Shown in pieces: positions 15,574 to 23,995 of a stretch of DNA of 64,000 nt. Position 1 is the first letter of the stretch. The number at the start of each line of letters is the position of its first letter. Under the pieces are notes generated by a model. The model saw only the letters and a list, made by a program, of their open reading frames with translations, was not told the DNA's origin and did not search any database. Position numbers and translations under genes: made by a program. The DNA lies in contig NZ_CP066362.1 of assembly GCF_030323865.1 (NCBI RefSeq), forward strand, positions 310,001 through 374,000. Direction: 5' to 3'. Source of the DNA: Pseudarthrobacter defluvii (GTDB lineage Bacteria; Actinomycetota; Actinomycetes; Actinomycetales; Micrococcaceae).

Positions 15574-16098
15574 TCACCCGGCGAGGTCGTAGCGCAGTTC
15601 ATGCCCCAGTACCCGCACGCCCTTGGTGGGAACGTGCGGGACCGCCTTGCCCGGCGGCATCAGGTGCTCGACGGGCTGGCCGGCCAGGAGGAGGCAATGG
15701 TCGGAGATGAGGCGGCGGTGGCAGCGCCACCAGAGGGTTTCGCTGCACATGATCGCGGTCCGCGCCGATTGGGAGCCGGCGACGAGTTCTTCAGCAGCAG
15801 CCAGGAAGTCCCCGGTGCGCATGTAACCGGCATAGGCGCGGAACGACTCGTTGCGGAGGGCCGTATCCGGGGAGTCAGGGAGCAAATTCCGGAATCCACC
15901 CAGCCGTTTCTCCCACCGGTAACCTATGCCCGCGTCGGGCAGCCACTCCGCCATCAGGTCCTTGCCGAACTGCGGATACTTGCGGCTGCCGGGCCCAATC
16001 CGCACGTCCACCAGCGACGTTACCCCCGCATTCCTCAGCAGGGCGGTGAAGTCCGCCTGGGAGGAGGTGCCGTGACCTACCGTGAACAGCGTTTCCAT
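15574..16098 (-). CDS. DUF488 domain-containing protein
   Basis: A 174-residue DUF488 protein. Characteristic motifs are TLFTVGHGT near the N-terminus, SLVDVR, the GxRKYPQF segment, and IMCSETLWWRCHRRLISD with two cysteines and His near residue 120. The family has no proven biochemical role. Three in-frame ATGs exist (16110, 16107, 16098); the last gives the conserved METLFTVGHG start and was chosen without a strong ribosome site. It stands alone, downstream of the aldo/keto reductase on the same strand and separated from it by a long inverted repeat. Confidence 0.88.
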   Translation of the reverse strand: METLFTVGHGTSSQADFTALLRNAGVTSLVDVRIGPGSRKYPQFGKDLMAEWLPDAGIGYRWEKRLGGFRNLLPDSPDTALRNESFRAYAGYMRTGDFLAAAEELVAGSQSARTAIMCSETLWWRCHRRLISDHCLLLAGQPVEHLMPPGKAVPHVPTKGVRVLGHELRYDLAG

Positions 16099-16141
16099 CC
16101 CAGCCATCATAGGCAGGGCGGTGCTGTGGGCTCAGGGGAGG

Positions 16142-16218
16142 TACGACGGCGGCCCGCGGCCTCTTCGGGTTGCCGCACCTTGGATGCGGCCCCGGAAAGC
16201 CGGCTACCGCCGTCGTAG
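16142..16218. terminator. Inverted repeat at the 3' end of the aldo/keto reductase
   Basis: TACGACGGCGG (16142-16152) and CCGCCGTCGTA (16208-16218) are exact inverted copies separated by 55 bases that themselves hold GC-rich self-complementary stretches. The right arm includes the stop region of the reductase gene. No T-tract. The arm sequence recurs in the hairpin at 46076-46117. Confidence 0.4.
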
Positions 16219-17247
16219 TTCCGCGAACTCGATGGACGGGACAATGGCGCCCGCGTCCCGCTCCACGAAGTTGGTGCCCGGCGGCACCAGGTCATCGATG
16301 GCGTCCAGGACGGACTCGCCCAGCCGGACATCCGCGGCGCGGAGGTAGGCGGAAAGGTGTTCCTCGCTGCGCGGGCCGATGATCACGCTGCTGATGGCGG
16401 GGTGGGTCAGGGCAAAGCCCACGGCCAGGTCCACCAGGGACAGCTCCAGCTTGTCCGCCAGCCGGGCCAACGAGTCCGCGGCAAGCAGTTTCCGCTCGCT
16501 GGAGGGCCCGGAGATGTCGTACCGGCCCGGCAGCGTGTGGACCCGGGTGGGCGGCTTGCCGGATTCCAGGACGAAGCTGCCGGAGAGCCAGCCACCCGCC
16601 AGCGGGCCGTAGGCAAGAACCCCCAGCCCGTACTGCTGGGCAATGGGCAGGACGTCCCGTTCGTTGCCGCGGACCAGCATGGAGTACGGGACCTGGTTGC
16701 CCAGCGGCGGGATCAGGTGGTTGGTGGTGGCCAGCCACTGCGCCTCGACAAGCTGCGCGGGCGTGAACACCGAGGTGCCGTAGTACAGGATCTTGCCCTG
16801 CCGGATCAGGTCGTTGAGGGTGGTGATGGTTTCCAGGACGTCGGTGTTGTAGTCCGGCCGGTGTGCCTGGTACAGGTCGATCCGGTCTGTCTGGAGCCGG
16901 CGCAGGCTCCCCTCCACGGCCTGGGTGATCCAGCGCCGGGAGTTCCCGGAGTGTGCGGGATTGGGGCTCATCTGGCCATGGAACTTGGTGGCCAGGAAGA
17001 CGTCGTCCCGGCGGCCGCGGAGCGCCCGGCCCACCACCTGCTCGGACTCGCCCTGGGAGTAGACGTCTGCCGTGTCGATCGCCGTGATGCCGGCGTCCAG
17101 TGCGGCGTGGATGATGCGGATGCTCTCTTCCGCGCCGGTGGGGGCACCCGGGCTGCCCGTTCCCTCGCCGAAGTTCATGGTGCCAAGGGTGAGGGGACTG
17201 ATGGGGGTGCCCGACCGTCCGAACACCCGCAGTTCGCTGAGGCTCAT
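16204..17247 (-). CDS. Aldo/keto reductase
   Basis: A 347-residue NADPH-dependent aldo/keto reductase of the YajO/Tas-like group. Seen are GTMNFGEG, the catalytic DTADVYSQGESE Asp/Tyr, FLATKFHG with the active Lys, YQAHRPD with the active His, and the C-terminal cofactor region SVIIGPRSEEHLSAYL. The ATG at 17247 follows a GGAGACC ribosome site; a longer open frame upstream lacks it. It is transcribed away from the GAF-ANTAR regulator gene. Physiological carbonyl substrate unknown. Confidence 0.9.
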   Translation of the reverse strand: MSLSELRVFGRSGTPISPLTLGTMNFGEGTGSPGAPTGAEESIRIIHAALDAGITAIDTADVYSQGESEQVVGRALRGRRDDVFLATKFHGQMSPNPAHSGNSRRWITQAVEGSLRRLQTDRIDLYQAHRPDYNTDVLETITTLNDLIRQGKILYYGTSVFTPAQLVEAQWLATTNHLIPPLGNQVPYSMLVRGNERDVLPIAQQYGLGVLAYGPLAGGWLSGSFVLESGKPPTRVHTLPGRYDISGPSSERKLLAADSLARLADKLELSLVDLAVGFALTHPAISSVIIGPRSEEHLSAYLRAADVRLGESVLDAIDDLVPPGTNFVERDAGAIVPSIEFAELRRR

Positions 17248-17424
17248 CCGCGGTCTCCTCCATCTGGTTGCCCTGCCTTGGATCGTCACGAGGCTACACA
17301 GGTTCCGCAGGCCCCCACAGAATCCCGCCTTAGTCCTTCGCTTTTCGTCGCATGGAGTAACCGGGGCCGCGGGAATGACGTTTTGTGGCGCCCAAACAGC
17401 TGCCAGGAGCGCTTATATTGAGGC

Positions 17425-18159
17425 ATGAGTACCCCTACAAGTGGCGATGAGTTCGTCCAACTGCACGACCTCATCATTGGCAGCACCAACGTGGCTGACT
17501 TCCTGACTGAGCTCTCCACGGTTGCCGCTTCAACGCTCAGCGATACTGCCGGTGTCGTCATCGAGTGCGGGGTGACGCTCCGCCGCCGTAAACGCACCGC
17601 CACCATTGCCGGCAGCAGCGAACGCGCAGCCGTGCTGGACAAGCTGGAGCAGGCGCTGGGGAACGGGCCCTGCATCGCGTCACTGGATGCCATGAAGCCG
17701 ATGGTTCTGTCCGACGTGCACACCGATACGCGCTGGCCCGCTTACCAGGAGGTGCTGGCCGACAACGGTTGCCGCAGCGCGCTGGGAGTGCCGCTCGCCC
17801 TCGATGAGCACCAGGCGGCCGCCCTGAACTTCTTCGCGGCGGAGCCGGATGTGTTCACCCCTGGTGTCGTCCAGCGGGCGGAAGGGTTCGCGGACCTTGC
17901 CGGCAGGGCACTGCGGTTGGCGCTGCGGATCGCGGACGCCCAGAACCTGGCGGATGACCTCAAGGCCGCCATGGCAAGCCGCACCACCATCGATATGGCG
18001 TGCGGGGTGATCATGGCACAGAACCGGTGTTCGCAGGAGGAAGCCATGGCCCTCCTCACCAAGGCGTCCAGCCACCGGAACCAGAAGCTGCGGGACCTGG
18101 CCGGTGAAATCATTGGCCGCGTCAGCGACGGCGCAGTGAACACGCACTTCGATCCTTAA
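17425..18159 (+). CDS. GAF and ANTAR domain-containing regulator
   Basis: A 244-residue protein with an N-terminal GAF sensor domain (about residues 20-165) and a C-terminal ANTAR RNA-binding domain (about 170-235: NLADDLKAAMASRTTIDMAC, then GVIMAQNRCSQEEAMALL). ANTAR proteins bind paired hairpins in nascent RNA and act as antiterminators; GAF-ANTAR pairs are abundant in Arthrobacter and mycobacteria. No haem or kinase partner is adjacent. The next gene, malQ, begins about 160 bases downstream, but I see no clear dual-hairpin ANTAR target there. Confidence 0.9.
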   Translation: MSTPTSGDEFVQLHDLIIGSTNVADFLTELSTVAASTLSDTAGVVIECGVTLRRRKRTATIAGSSERAAVLDKLEQALGNGPCIASLDAMKPMVLSDVHTDTRWPAYQEVLADNGCRSALGVPLALDEHQAAALNFFAAEPDVFTPGVVQRAEGFADLAGRALRLALRIADAQNLADDLKAAMASRTTIDMACGVIMAQNRCSQEEAMALLTKASSHRNQKLRDLAGEIIGRVSDGAVNTHFDP

Positions 18160-18320
18160 ATCGGTGCACCTGTCCCGACCCGCCTGCATGCAGCCCGGGT
18201 TTCGCCTCCGCGCCGCCCTGCAATAATCTGAACCAACGGTTGTGCATGGGGTGTCACTGCCCGGGTACAACAACAGCAGCACTGTAAGTTCCGGGACCAT
18301 CACAGACGAGGCGGACACCC

Positions 18321-20543
18321 ATGACGGCTTCAGACCAGCAGCACGCACCACGGCCACTTATGCCCGCCGACCCTCCCGCCGCTGCCCCTGAACCCGTGGA
18401 TCCGCACCTGCTGCAGCAACTGGCCGACGCGCACGGCGTGGGTACCTCCTTCCAGGGCTGGGACGGGCTCCCGCACTCCGTTGCAGAATCGACGTTGGTC
18501 AAGGTGCTGGCCGCCCTGGGCGTTGACGCCCGCACCAACCAGCACATTGAGGCGGCCCTGGTCGAAGCGGAACTGGCGCCATGGCGGCGGATGCTGCCGC
18601 CCGCCGTCGTCATCAAGCAGGGCGAGCCCGCCCAGGTTCCGGTTCACGTCCGGGACGGGGCCACTACCCGCCTGACCATCACCCTTGAGGGGGGTGCGGT
18701 CCAGCGGGAGGCGGTCCAGCAGGATGTCTGGGTCCAGCCCCGGGAGGTCGACGGCGTCTCCACCGGACGTGCCACGTTCTCCCTTCCCGAGGACCTGCCT
18801 TTGGGCTGGCACACACTGCACGCTGAGTCCGAAGGCGCCACGGCGACTTCCACCCTGGTGGTGACGCCGGCGCGGCTGGCCACGGCGAAGCCGCTCGAGG
18901 AGCGCCGCGGCTGGGGCCTGGCCACCCAGTTGTATTCCGTCCGCTCAAAACGGTCCTGGGGCATTGGAGACTTCGCCGACCTGGCGGACCTGGCTGCGAT
19001 CAGTGGCGCTCGCGGTGCTGACTACGTCCTGGTTAACCCGCTCCATGCCGCGGAGCCCGTACCGCCCGTCCAGCCCTCGCCCTATTCGCCGTCCACCCGC
19101 CGGTTCTTCAACCCGCTGTACATCCGCATCGAAGCCATTCCTGAGCTGGCGTACCTGCGGCCCCGCAAACGTGCGGCCCTGGAAAAGCTCCACGAAGAGG
19201 TGGCAGTGCTGAACAAGGAAGGTGCGCGGTTGGACCGGGATGCCGTGTACGCGGCGAAGCTGCAGGCCTTGGAGATGCTCTACCACACGCGCCGTTCACC
19301 GGCCCGGCAGGCCGCGTTCGATGAATTTTGCCGCCTCTCCGGCAAGGGGCTGGAGGATTTTGCGCTCTGGTCAGCCATCCGCGAGGACCTCGCACCGGGC
19401 GACCCGCTCTGGAAGGACCCGGCGTACGCCATCGGAACACCGGAGGCGGAGGCGCTCCGGGAGAAGCTGGCGGACCGCATTGGCTTCCACCGTTGGCTGC
19501 AATGGATCTGCGACGAGCAGTTGGAGAACGCACAGCGCACCGCGCTGCGGTCCGGGATGCGGCTCGGCGTGGTGCACGACCTCGCCGTCGGCGTGGACCA
19601 CAGCAGCGCGGACGCCTGGACGCTGCGCGGCGTACTGGCCCCGAACACCAGCGTGGGCGCGCCGCCGGACATGTACAACCAGCAGGGCCAGGACTGGGGT
19701 CAGCCGCCGTGGCACCCGGCCCGGCTGGCGGAAGCCGGCTACCAGCCGTTCCGCAATATGCTGGCCAACGTGCTCCGGCATGCCGGCGGCATCCGCGTCG
19801 ACCACATCCTGGGCTTGTTCCGGTTGTGGTGGATTCCCATGGGGAACGCCCCGGGGGACGGTGCCTATGTCCGCTACGACCACGAGGCGCTGATCGGCAT
19901 CCTCGCGCTCGAGGCACACCGGGCCGGTGCCGTGGTGATCGGCGAGGACCTGGGCACCTTCGAGCCGTGGGTGCGTGACTACCTCGCGGCCCGCGGCATC
20001 CTGGGCACGTCCATCCTGTGGTTTGAGTACGACGGCGATTCGCCCCTTGCGCCGGAAAAGTACCGCACGCAGGCGCTGGCCAGCGTTAACACCCACGATC
20101 TCCCGCCCACCGCCGGCTACCTTGCCGGGGACCACGTGGGGCTGCGGAGCAGGCTGGGACTGCTGGAACGCTCCGAGTCCGAAGAGCGCGCGGAGCACAA
20201 CGCCTCCCTGGAGAAGATGTTCGCCCTGCTGCGGGAGCGCGGTTACCTTTCCGAGGTCCCTGCGTCCGGTGGGTCCGGGCAGGAGACCGAGGAACACACC
20301 ATCGAGGCGCTGCACCTCCTGCTCGCCCAGGCACCGTCGGTTCTGCTCGGGGTGGCCCTGGTGGATGCGGTGGGGGAGCGGCGCGTCCAGAACCAGCCGG
20401 GCACCACGGAGGAGCTGTATCCCAACTGGCAGGTTCCGCTGGGCGGCCCGGACGGAAGGCCCGTTTACCTCGATGACCTTCCTGGCAACAGGCGGTTCAA
20501 TTCACTGCTCGCGGCGGTCGAGGGAGCGATGCACCGCCAATAA
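18321..20543 (+). CDS. malQ: 4-alpha-glucanotransferase (GH77)
   Basis: A 740-residue amylomaltase, cytoplasmic, transferring alpha-1,4-glucan segments during maltose and maltodextrin use. An N-terminal extension domain of about 185 residues, common in actinobacterial MalQ, precedes the GH77 barrel (starting near ERRGWGLATQLYSVRSKRSW). Catalytic residues read directly: nucleophile D494 in GIRVDHILG, acid/base E542 in GEDLGT, stabiliser D593 in NTHDLPPT. It is convergent with the large secreted alpha-amylase-type gene across a shared hairpin terminator, so both genes probably serve alpha-glucan degradation outside and inside the cell. Confidence 0.95.
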   Translation: MTASDQQHAPRPLMPADPPAAAPEPVDPHLLQQLADAHGVGTSFQGWDGLPHSVAESTLVKVLAALGVDARTNQHIEAALVEAELAPWRRMLPPAVVIKQGEPAQVPVHVRDGATTRLTITLEGGAVQREAVQQDVWVQPREVDGVSTGRATFSLPEDLPLGWHTLHAESEGATATSTLVVTPARLATAKPLEERRGWGLATQLYSVRSKRSWGIGDFADLADLAAISGARGADYVLVNPLHAAEPVPPVQPSPYSPSTRRFFNPLYIRIEAIPELAYLRPRKRAALEKLHEEVAVLNKEGARLDRDAVYAAKLQALEMLYHTRRSPARQAAFDEFCRLSGKGLEDFALWSAIREDLAPGDPLWKDPAYAIGTPEAEALREKLADRIGFHRWLQWICDEQLENAQRTALRSGMRLGVVHDLAVGVDHSSADAWTLRGVLAPNTSVGAPPDMYNQQGQDWGQPPWHPARLAEAGYQPFRNMLANVLRHAGGIRVDHILGLFRLWWIPMGNAPGDGAYVRYDHEALIGILALEAHRAGAVVIGEDLGTFEPWVRDYLAARGILGTSILWFEYDGDSPLAPEKYRTQALASVNTHDLPPTAGYLAGDHVGLRSRLGLLERSESEERAEHNASLEKMFALLRERGYLSEVPASGGSGQETEEHTIEALHLLLAQAPSVLLGVALVDAVGERRVQNQPGTTEELYPNWQVPLGGPDGRPVYLDDLPGNRRFNSLLAAVEGAMHRQ

Positions 20544-20573
20544 CCTGCACCGGCCCCTAAGCGGACACGAAAA

Positions 20574-20620
20574 CACCGTGGCGCCGCCGCTCCTGGAAGC
20601 GGCGGCGCCACGGTGTTTGT
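20574..20620. terminator. Bidirectional terminator between malQ and the GH13 gene
   Basis: A perfect 18-bp stem: CACCGTGGCGCCGCCGCT (20574-20591) pairs with 20598-20615 around a six-base loop. TTTGTT follows on the plus strand and AAAA precedes it, giving T-rich exits in both directions. Confidence 0.85.
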
Positions 20621-20632
20621 TCCGGGATGAAC

Positions 20633-23600
20633 CTAGCCCGTGGTCATCACGTGGGTGAAGTGGTCGTACCGGAAGGTGACAGGACCGCCGTCGTGCTTAA
20701 AGGCAATGTTGGCGCCCGGGGATGCCCCGCCGGCCCCGTAGCTCACATCCCATGACTTGTTCAGCGCGGCCTTGAACTCGTAGCTTCCCGCCGGCAGGTC
20801 AGGCACGGTCAGTTTCCAGACGAGGTCCGCAGGGTCCAGCACCAGCTGCGCCTGGGTGCAGGACGGCTCCCAGTCCGAGGCGCACCCCAGCTCGCTGTCC
20901 ATGCTTCCGGCCGCCGCCACGGCACCCGGTTGCTGGGAGGCGTACACGGCGCTGAGTACATGCGTGCGGTTGTCATAGCGGAAGGTGACCCGACCGCCGG
21001 GATGGTCCAGCACGATGTTCTGCCCGTTGAACTGGCCGTCCGCGCCGTAGTTTTCGTCCCAGCCGCCATTGAGCGCGGCTTTGTACTCATACTTTCCGGC
21101 CGGCAGGTCCACGGTCAGCCGCCAGATCCGGTCCGCCGGGTCCAGCACCATCTTCGCCTGCGCGCAGGCGGGGTCCCATTGCGAGCTGCACCCCATTGCC
21201 TGGTTGAGCGAACCGGCAACGGTCACTGAGTCGGGCTGCGGCGGCTGGCCTACCGTGACGGTCCTGGTTTCGCTGGTGACGCTGAAGCCCGTGCCGGTCA
21301 TGGCCGCGCGGTACCGGACCGTAGTGCCGTCGGCGAGCCCGGAGACATCATCATTTGCGGTGTACACGGGCGACGACGAGTCGGTGCCCAGTGCGGTCCA
21401 GTTCCCGCCGTTGACGCTGCGTTCGAAGGACACCACATGGCTGGACTTCTCCGGATCGGCGGTGGCGCCCAGCTCGACCTTGCCCTCCACGCTGCTGCCC
21501 TCGGTGGGCTTCTGCAGGGTCAGGACGGGCGCGGGAACGCTCGCCGATCGGCTCTGGGTGGTGGCGGTATGCCCGCCATTGTCCAGCACGGTGGCGCGGT
21601 ACTCCAGTGGGGTGCCTGCGTCCAGCGCCGCGACGTCGTGGAACACCTGGTACGGGGCGGTGTCGTCGGTGCCGATCGGCTGCCACTCGCCGCCTGCCGT
21701 CCTTGCCTCAAAGGTGACCTCGTAGAACGAAGTGCCGTCGACGTCGGCCGTTACGTTGAGCCGTCCATTGTCACCGGCCGCGGCGGCCGGCTGTTGGAGC
21801 TTGACGGCGGGGGCCGTCTTGGAGTGCGGAATCCGGCCGGAGGATTCGTAGACGACGGCGGAGAGCGGCGGCACGGTCACGGTCAGTTTGGCGTCCTCGG
21901 AAGTTTTCACTTCGTCTGCGCCCTGGCCGTAGATGCGGGTGTAGCTGCGCTTGGCGATGTAGGTGGGGACCTGTGCCGTCTGCGGTTGTGCGCTGTTGTT
22001 CAGGGCCACCACGTATTCGCGCTGGTCCTGGGCGTCGGTACGGGAGAAGGCGTAGATGCCGGGCCCGTCGGAGGCGTAGCGGTGCTGGTGGGCGCCGTTC
22101 CGCAGCGCGGGGTGCTCCTTGGTGAGGGCAGCCAGTTCCTTGATCTTGGCGTAGAGCGGGTGGTCCGGGTTGAAGTTGTCGGTGGCGTTGGTGGCGTCCG
22201 TGCCCAGCAGGTCGTCGTCAAGGTAGTCGGGCACCTTGCTGGCGAAGAGGGTCTGACGCGCATCCTGGTCACCGCCTGGGCCGGTGAAGCCCTGTTCATC
22301 GCCGTAGTAGACCACCGGATTGCCGCGCGAGAAGTACATCAGTTCGTGGGCCAGTTCGTCCCGGGCCACCTTCTCGGCATCGGTGGCGGCAGGGTTGTCC
22401 TGTGCGATGAAGCTGCCGATGCGGCCCATATCGTGATTGCCCAGGAAGGTGGGCAGCTCGTAGACGTTGGAGTCGGCGTCGGTGTACCAGTCGTCCCCGG
22501 CGAAGAAGGCCTGCAACGCCTTGGCGTCCTGGCTCTTGGAGGCGAAGTTGCGGGCGGCGTCCTGGAAGGGGAAGTCCAGGACCGCCTGCATCCTGTTGCG
22601 GGTGGTGAACTGCGAGGTGAAGCTCTTGCTGGTGTCGAAGACCTCGCCGAACATGAAGAAATCGTCCTTGCCGTGTTCCTTGGCGTAGCTCAGGACGTTG
22701 GGGCCGAATTCCTGCCAGAACTCGTCGTTAACGTGCTTCATGGTGTCGATGCGGAAGCCGTCCACGCCGAAGTCGCCGATCCAGGACTTGTAGATGTCCT
22801 CCATGCCGTGCACCACTTTCGGGTTCTCGGTGAAGAGGTCATCGAGGCCGTAGAAGTCCCCGTACATGGAGTCCTCGCCGGTGAAGGTGGTGTCGCCGCG
22901 GTTGTGGTACAGCGTGGGGTCGTTCAGCCAGGCCGGAACCTTCAGGTTCTCCTCGCCCGGGGCCAGGACGGGCTTGTAGGGGAACGAGGTGTTCGCGTCC
23001 AGCTTGGGGAAGTTTCCCGTGCCTGCGTAATCGCGGTCGTCGAACGCTTCGCCCGAGGCCGTCTCGTAGGGAACGGCGTCCTTGGACACGTAGCCCTTGC
23101 GGTCGCCTTCCTGGTAGCCGATGACATCCGCGGTGTGGTTGGTGATGATGTCGAAGTACACCTTCATGCCGCGGGCATGGGCCTCGTCAATGAGGCCCTT
23201 GAGTTCGTCATTCGTGCCGAGGTGCGGATCGATCTGGGTGAAGTCGGTAACCCAGTAGCCGTGGTAGCCGGCGGATTTGTCCTCCGGCTGGACGGCCTTG
23301 TTCTTGAAGCTGGGGGTGAGCCAGATGGATGTGGTGCCCAGGCCCTGGATGTAGTCGATCTTGCTGTGCAGGCCGGCCAGGTCCCCGCCGTTGTAGAAGC
23401 CCTTCTTAGTGGGGTCGAAGCCGGACACCATGGGATCGGGGCCCAGGCCACCCTGGTCGTTGGCGGTGCTGCCGTTGCTGAACCTGTCCGCCATGACGAA
23501 GTAGAAGTTTTCGTCGGTCACCGGCCCGCGGAGCGAGTGCTGGGCGGAGGCGGACCCGTTGCTTTTTGTGCCGGCGCTGTTGGAGCCGTTGGAACCGTTG

Positions 23601-23818
23601 GAGCCGGGGGTATTGGGGCCGGGGCCGTCCGGACCTGGTGCGGCCTGGGCCGGGAGGACTGCAGTGGAAAAGGCGACGGCGGCTGCCAGGAGGCCGGCTG
23701 CCGATCGGACGGCGGCGGTACGGCCGCGGGTTCGCCGGCCGGGGGCGGGTTGTGTTCCAGCGGGCTTTGCCGGCAGTTGGGCGCGTGGGGGCGCGCCGGG
23801 AGGGGTGCGGAATAACAA
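20633..23818 (-). CDS. Secreted GH13 alpha-amylase family enzyme with two X25-like modules
   Basis: About 1061 residues. After a basic N-region (RRTRGRTAAVRS) a hydrophobic signal segment ends at LPAQAAPG, followed by a Gly/Ser/Asn-rich linker. The GH13 catalytic domain has nucleophile D358 (GFRIDTMKH), acid/base E392 (MFGEVFD) and D463 (GNHDMGRI). Then come beta-sandwich segments and two tandem pullulanase-type X25 modules at the C-terminus, each beginning AGS and holding a CxxxWxPxCxQ pattern and YEYKAAL or YEFKAAL. I chose the TTG at 23818 because AGGAAGG lies 8 bases upstream; a longer ATG-type frame to 23920 lacks one. Alpha-amylase or pullulanase-like specificity is not separable here. 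Confidence 0.85.
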   Translation of the reverse strand: MLFRTPPGAPPRAQLPAKPAGTQPAPGRRTRGRTAAVRSAAGLLAAAVAFSTAVLPAQAAPGPDGPGPNTPGSNGSNGSNSAGTKSNGSASAQHSLRGPVTDENFYFVMADRFSNGSTANDQGGLGPDPMVSGFDPTKKGFYNGGDLAGLHSKIDYIQGLGTTSIWLTPSFKNKAVQPEDKSAGYHGYWVTDFTQIDPHLGTNDELKGLIDEAHARGMKVYFDIITNHTADVIGYQEGDRKGYVSKDAVPYETASGEAFDDRDYAGTGNFPKLDANTSFPYKPVLAPGEENLKVPAWLNDPTLYHNRGDTTFTGEDSMYGDFYGLDDLFTENPKVVHGMEDIYKSWIGDFGVDGFRIDTMKHVNDEFWQEFGPNVLSYAKEHGKDDFFMFGEVFDTSKSFTSQFTTRNRMQAVLDFPFQDAARNFASKSQDAKALQAFFAGDDWYTDADSNVYELPTFLGNHDMGRIGSFIAQDNPAATDAEKVARDELAHELMYFSRGNPVVYYGDEQGFTGPGGDQDARQTLFASKVPDYLDDDLLGTDATNATDNFNPDHPLYAKIKELAALTKEHPALRNGAHQHRYASDGPGIYAFSRTDAQDQREYVVALNNSAQPQTAQVPTYIAKRSYTRIYGQGADEVKTSEDAKLTVTVPPLSAVVYESSGRIPHSKTAPAVKLQQPAAAAGDNGRLNVTADVDGTSFYEVTFEARTAGGEWQPIGTDDTAPYQVFHDVAALDAGTPLEYRATVLDNGGHTATTQSRSASVPAPVLTLQKPTEGSSVEGKVELGATADPEKSSHVVSFERSVNGGNWTALGTDSSSPVYTANDDVSGLADGTTVRYRAAMTGTGFSVTSETRTVTVGQPPQPDSVTVAGSLNQAMGCSSQWDPACAQAKMVLDPADRIWRLTVDLPAGKYEYKAALNGGWDENYGADGQFNGQNIVLDHPGGRVTFRYDNRTHVLSAVYASQQPGAVAAAGSMDSELGCASDWEPSCTQAQLVLDPADLVWKLTVPDLPAGSYEFKAALNKSWDVSYGAGGASPGANIAFKHDGGPVTFRYDHFTHVMTTG

Positions 23819-23910
23819 GGGTGAGACCTTCCTGGGAAGCAGCGCTGCTGTACAGGCTTGCCGTTGACATGGGGATGCGGCAGGAGAGTTCGAAGGACAG
23901 CATGCTGTCC

Positions 23911-23926
23911 TGTGAACCAAGTCACA
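23911..23926. promoter_or_regulatory. CRP/GlxR-like binding site
   Basis: TGTGA (23911-23915) and TCACA (23922-23926) are separated by exactly six bases, a perfect match to the CRP half-site consensus. It lies 93 bases upstream of the chosen TTG of the secreted GH13 enzyme. Confidence 0.65.
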
Positions 23927-23929
23927 ACT

Positions 23930-23958
23930 GTAAGCGCTTGCACTGGATTACTCCAGTG
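23930..23958. promoter_or_regulatory. LacI-family operator-like palindrome plus inverted repeat
   Basis: GTAAGCGCTTGC (23930-23941) contains the palindrome AAGCGCTT with a central CG, the classic LacI/MalR-type operator core. CACTGG (23941-23946) and CCAGTG (23953-23958) form a second inverted repeat next to it. Together with the CRP-like site this looks like a maltodextrin or starch-controlled promoter. Confidence 0.6.
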
Positions 23959-23995
23959 TTTAGGAAAGGTCCGTCGCGGTGGAGCAGCCGACGTT

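Noticed and set aside
21437..23815. Very long open frame on the plus strand opposite the secreted GH13 gene
   Set aside because: Its product is a Val/Gly/Ala-rich composition typical of antisense frames in high-GC DNA with no domain, while the minus strand has a complete catalytic triad.
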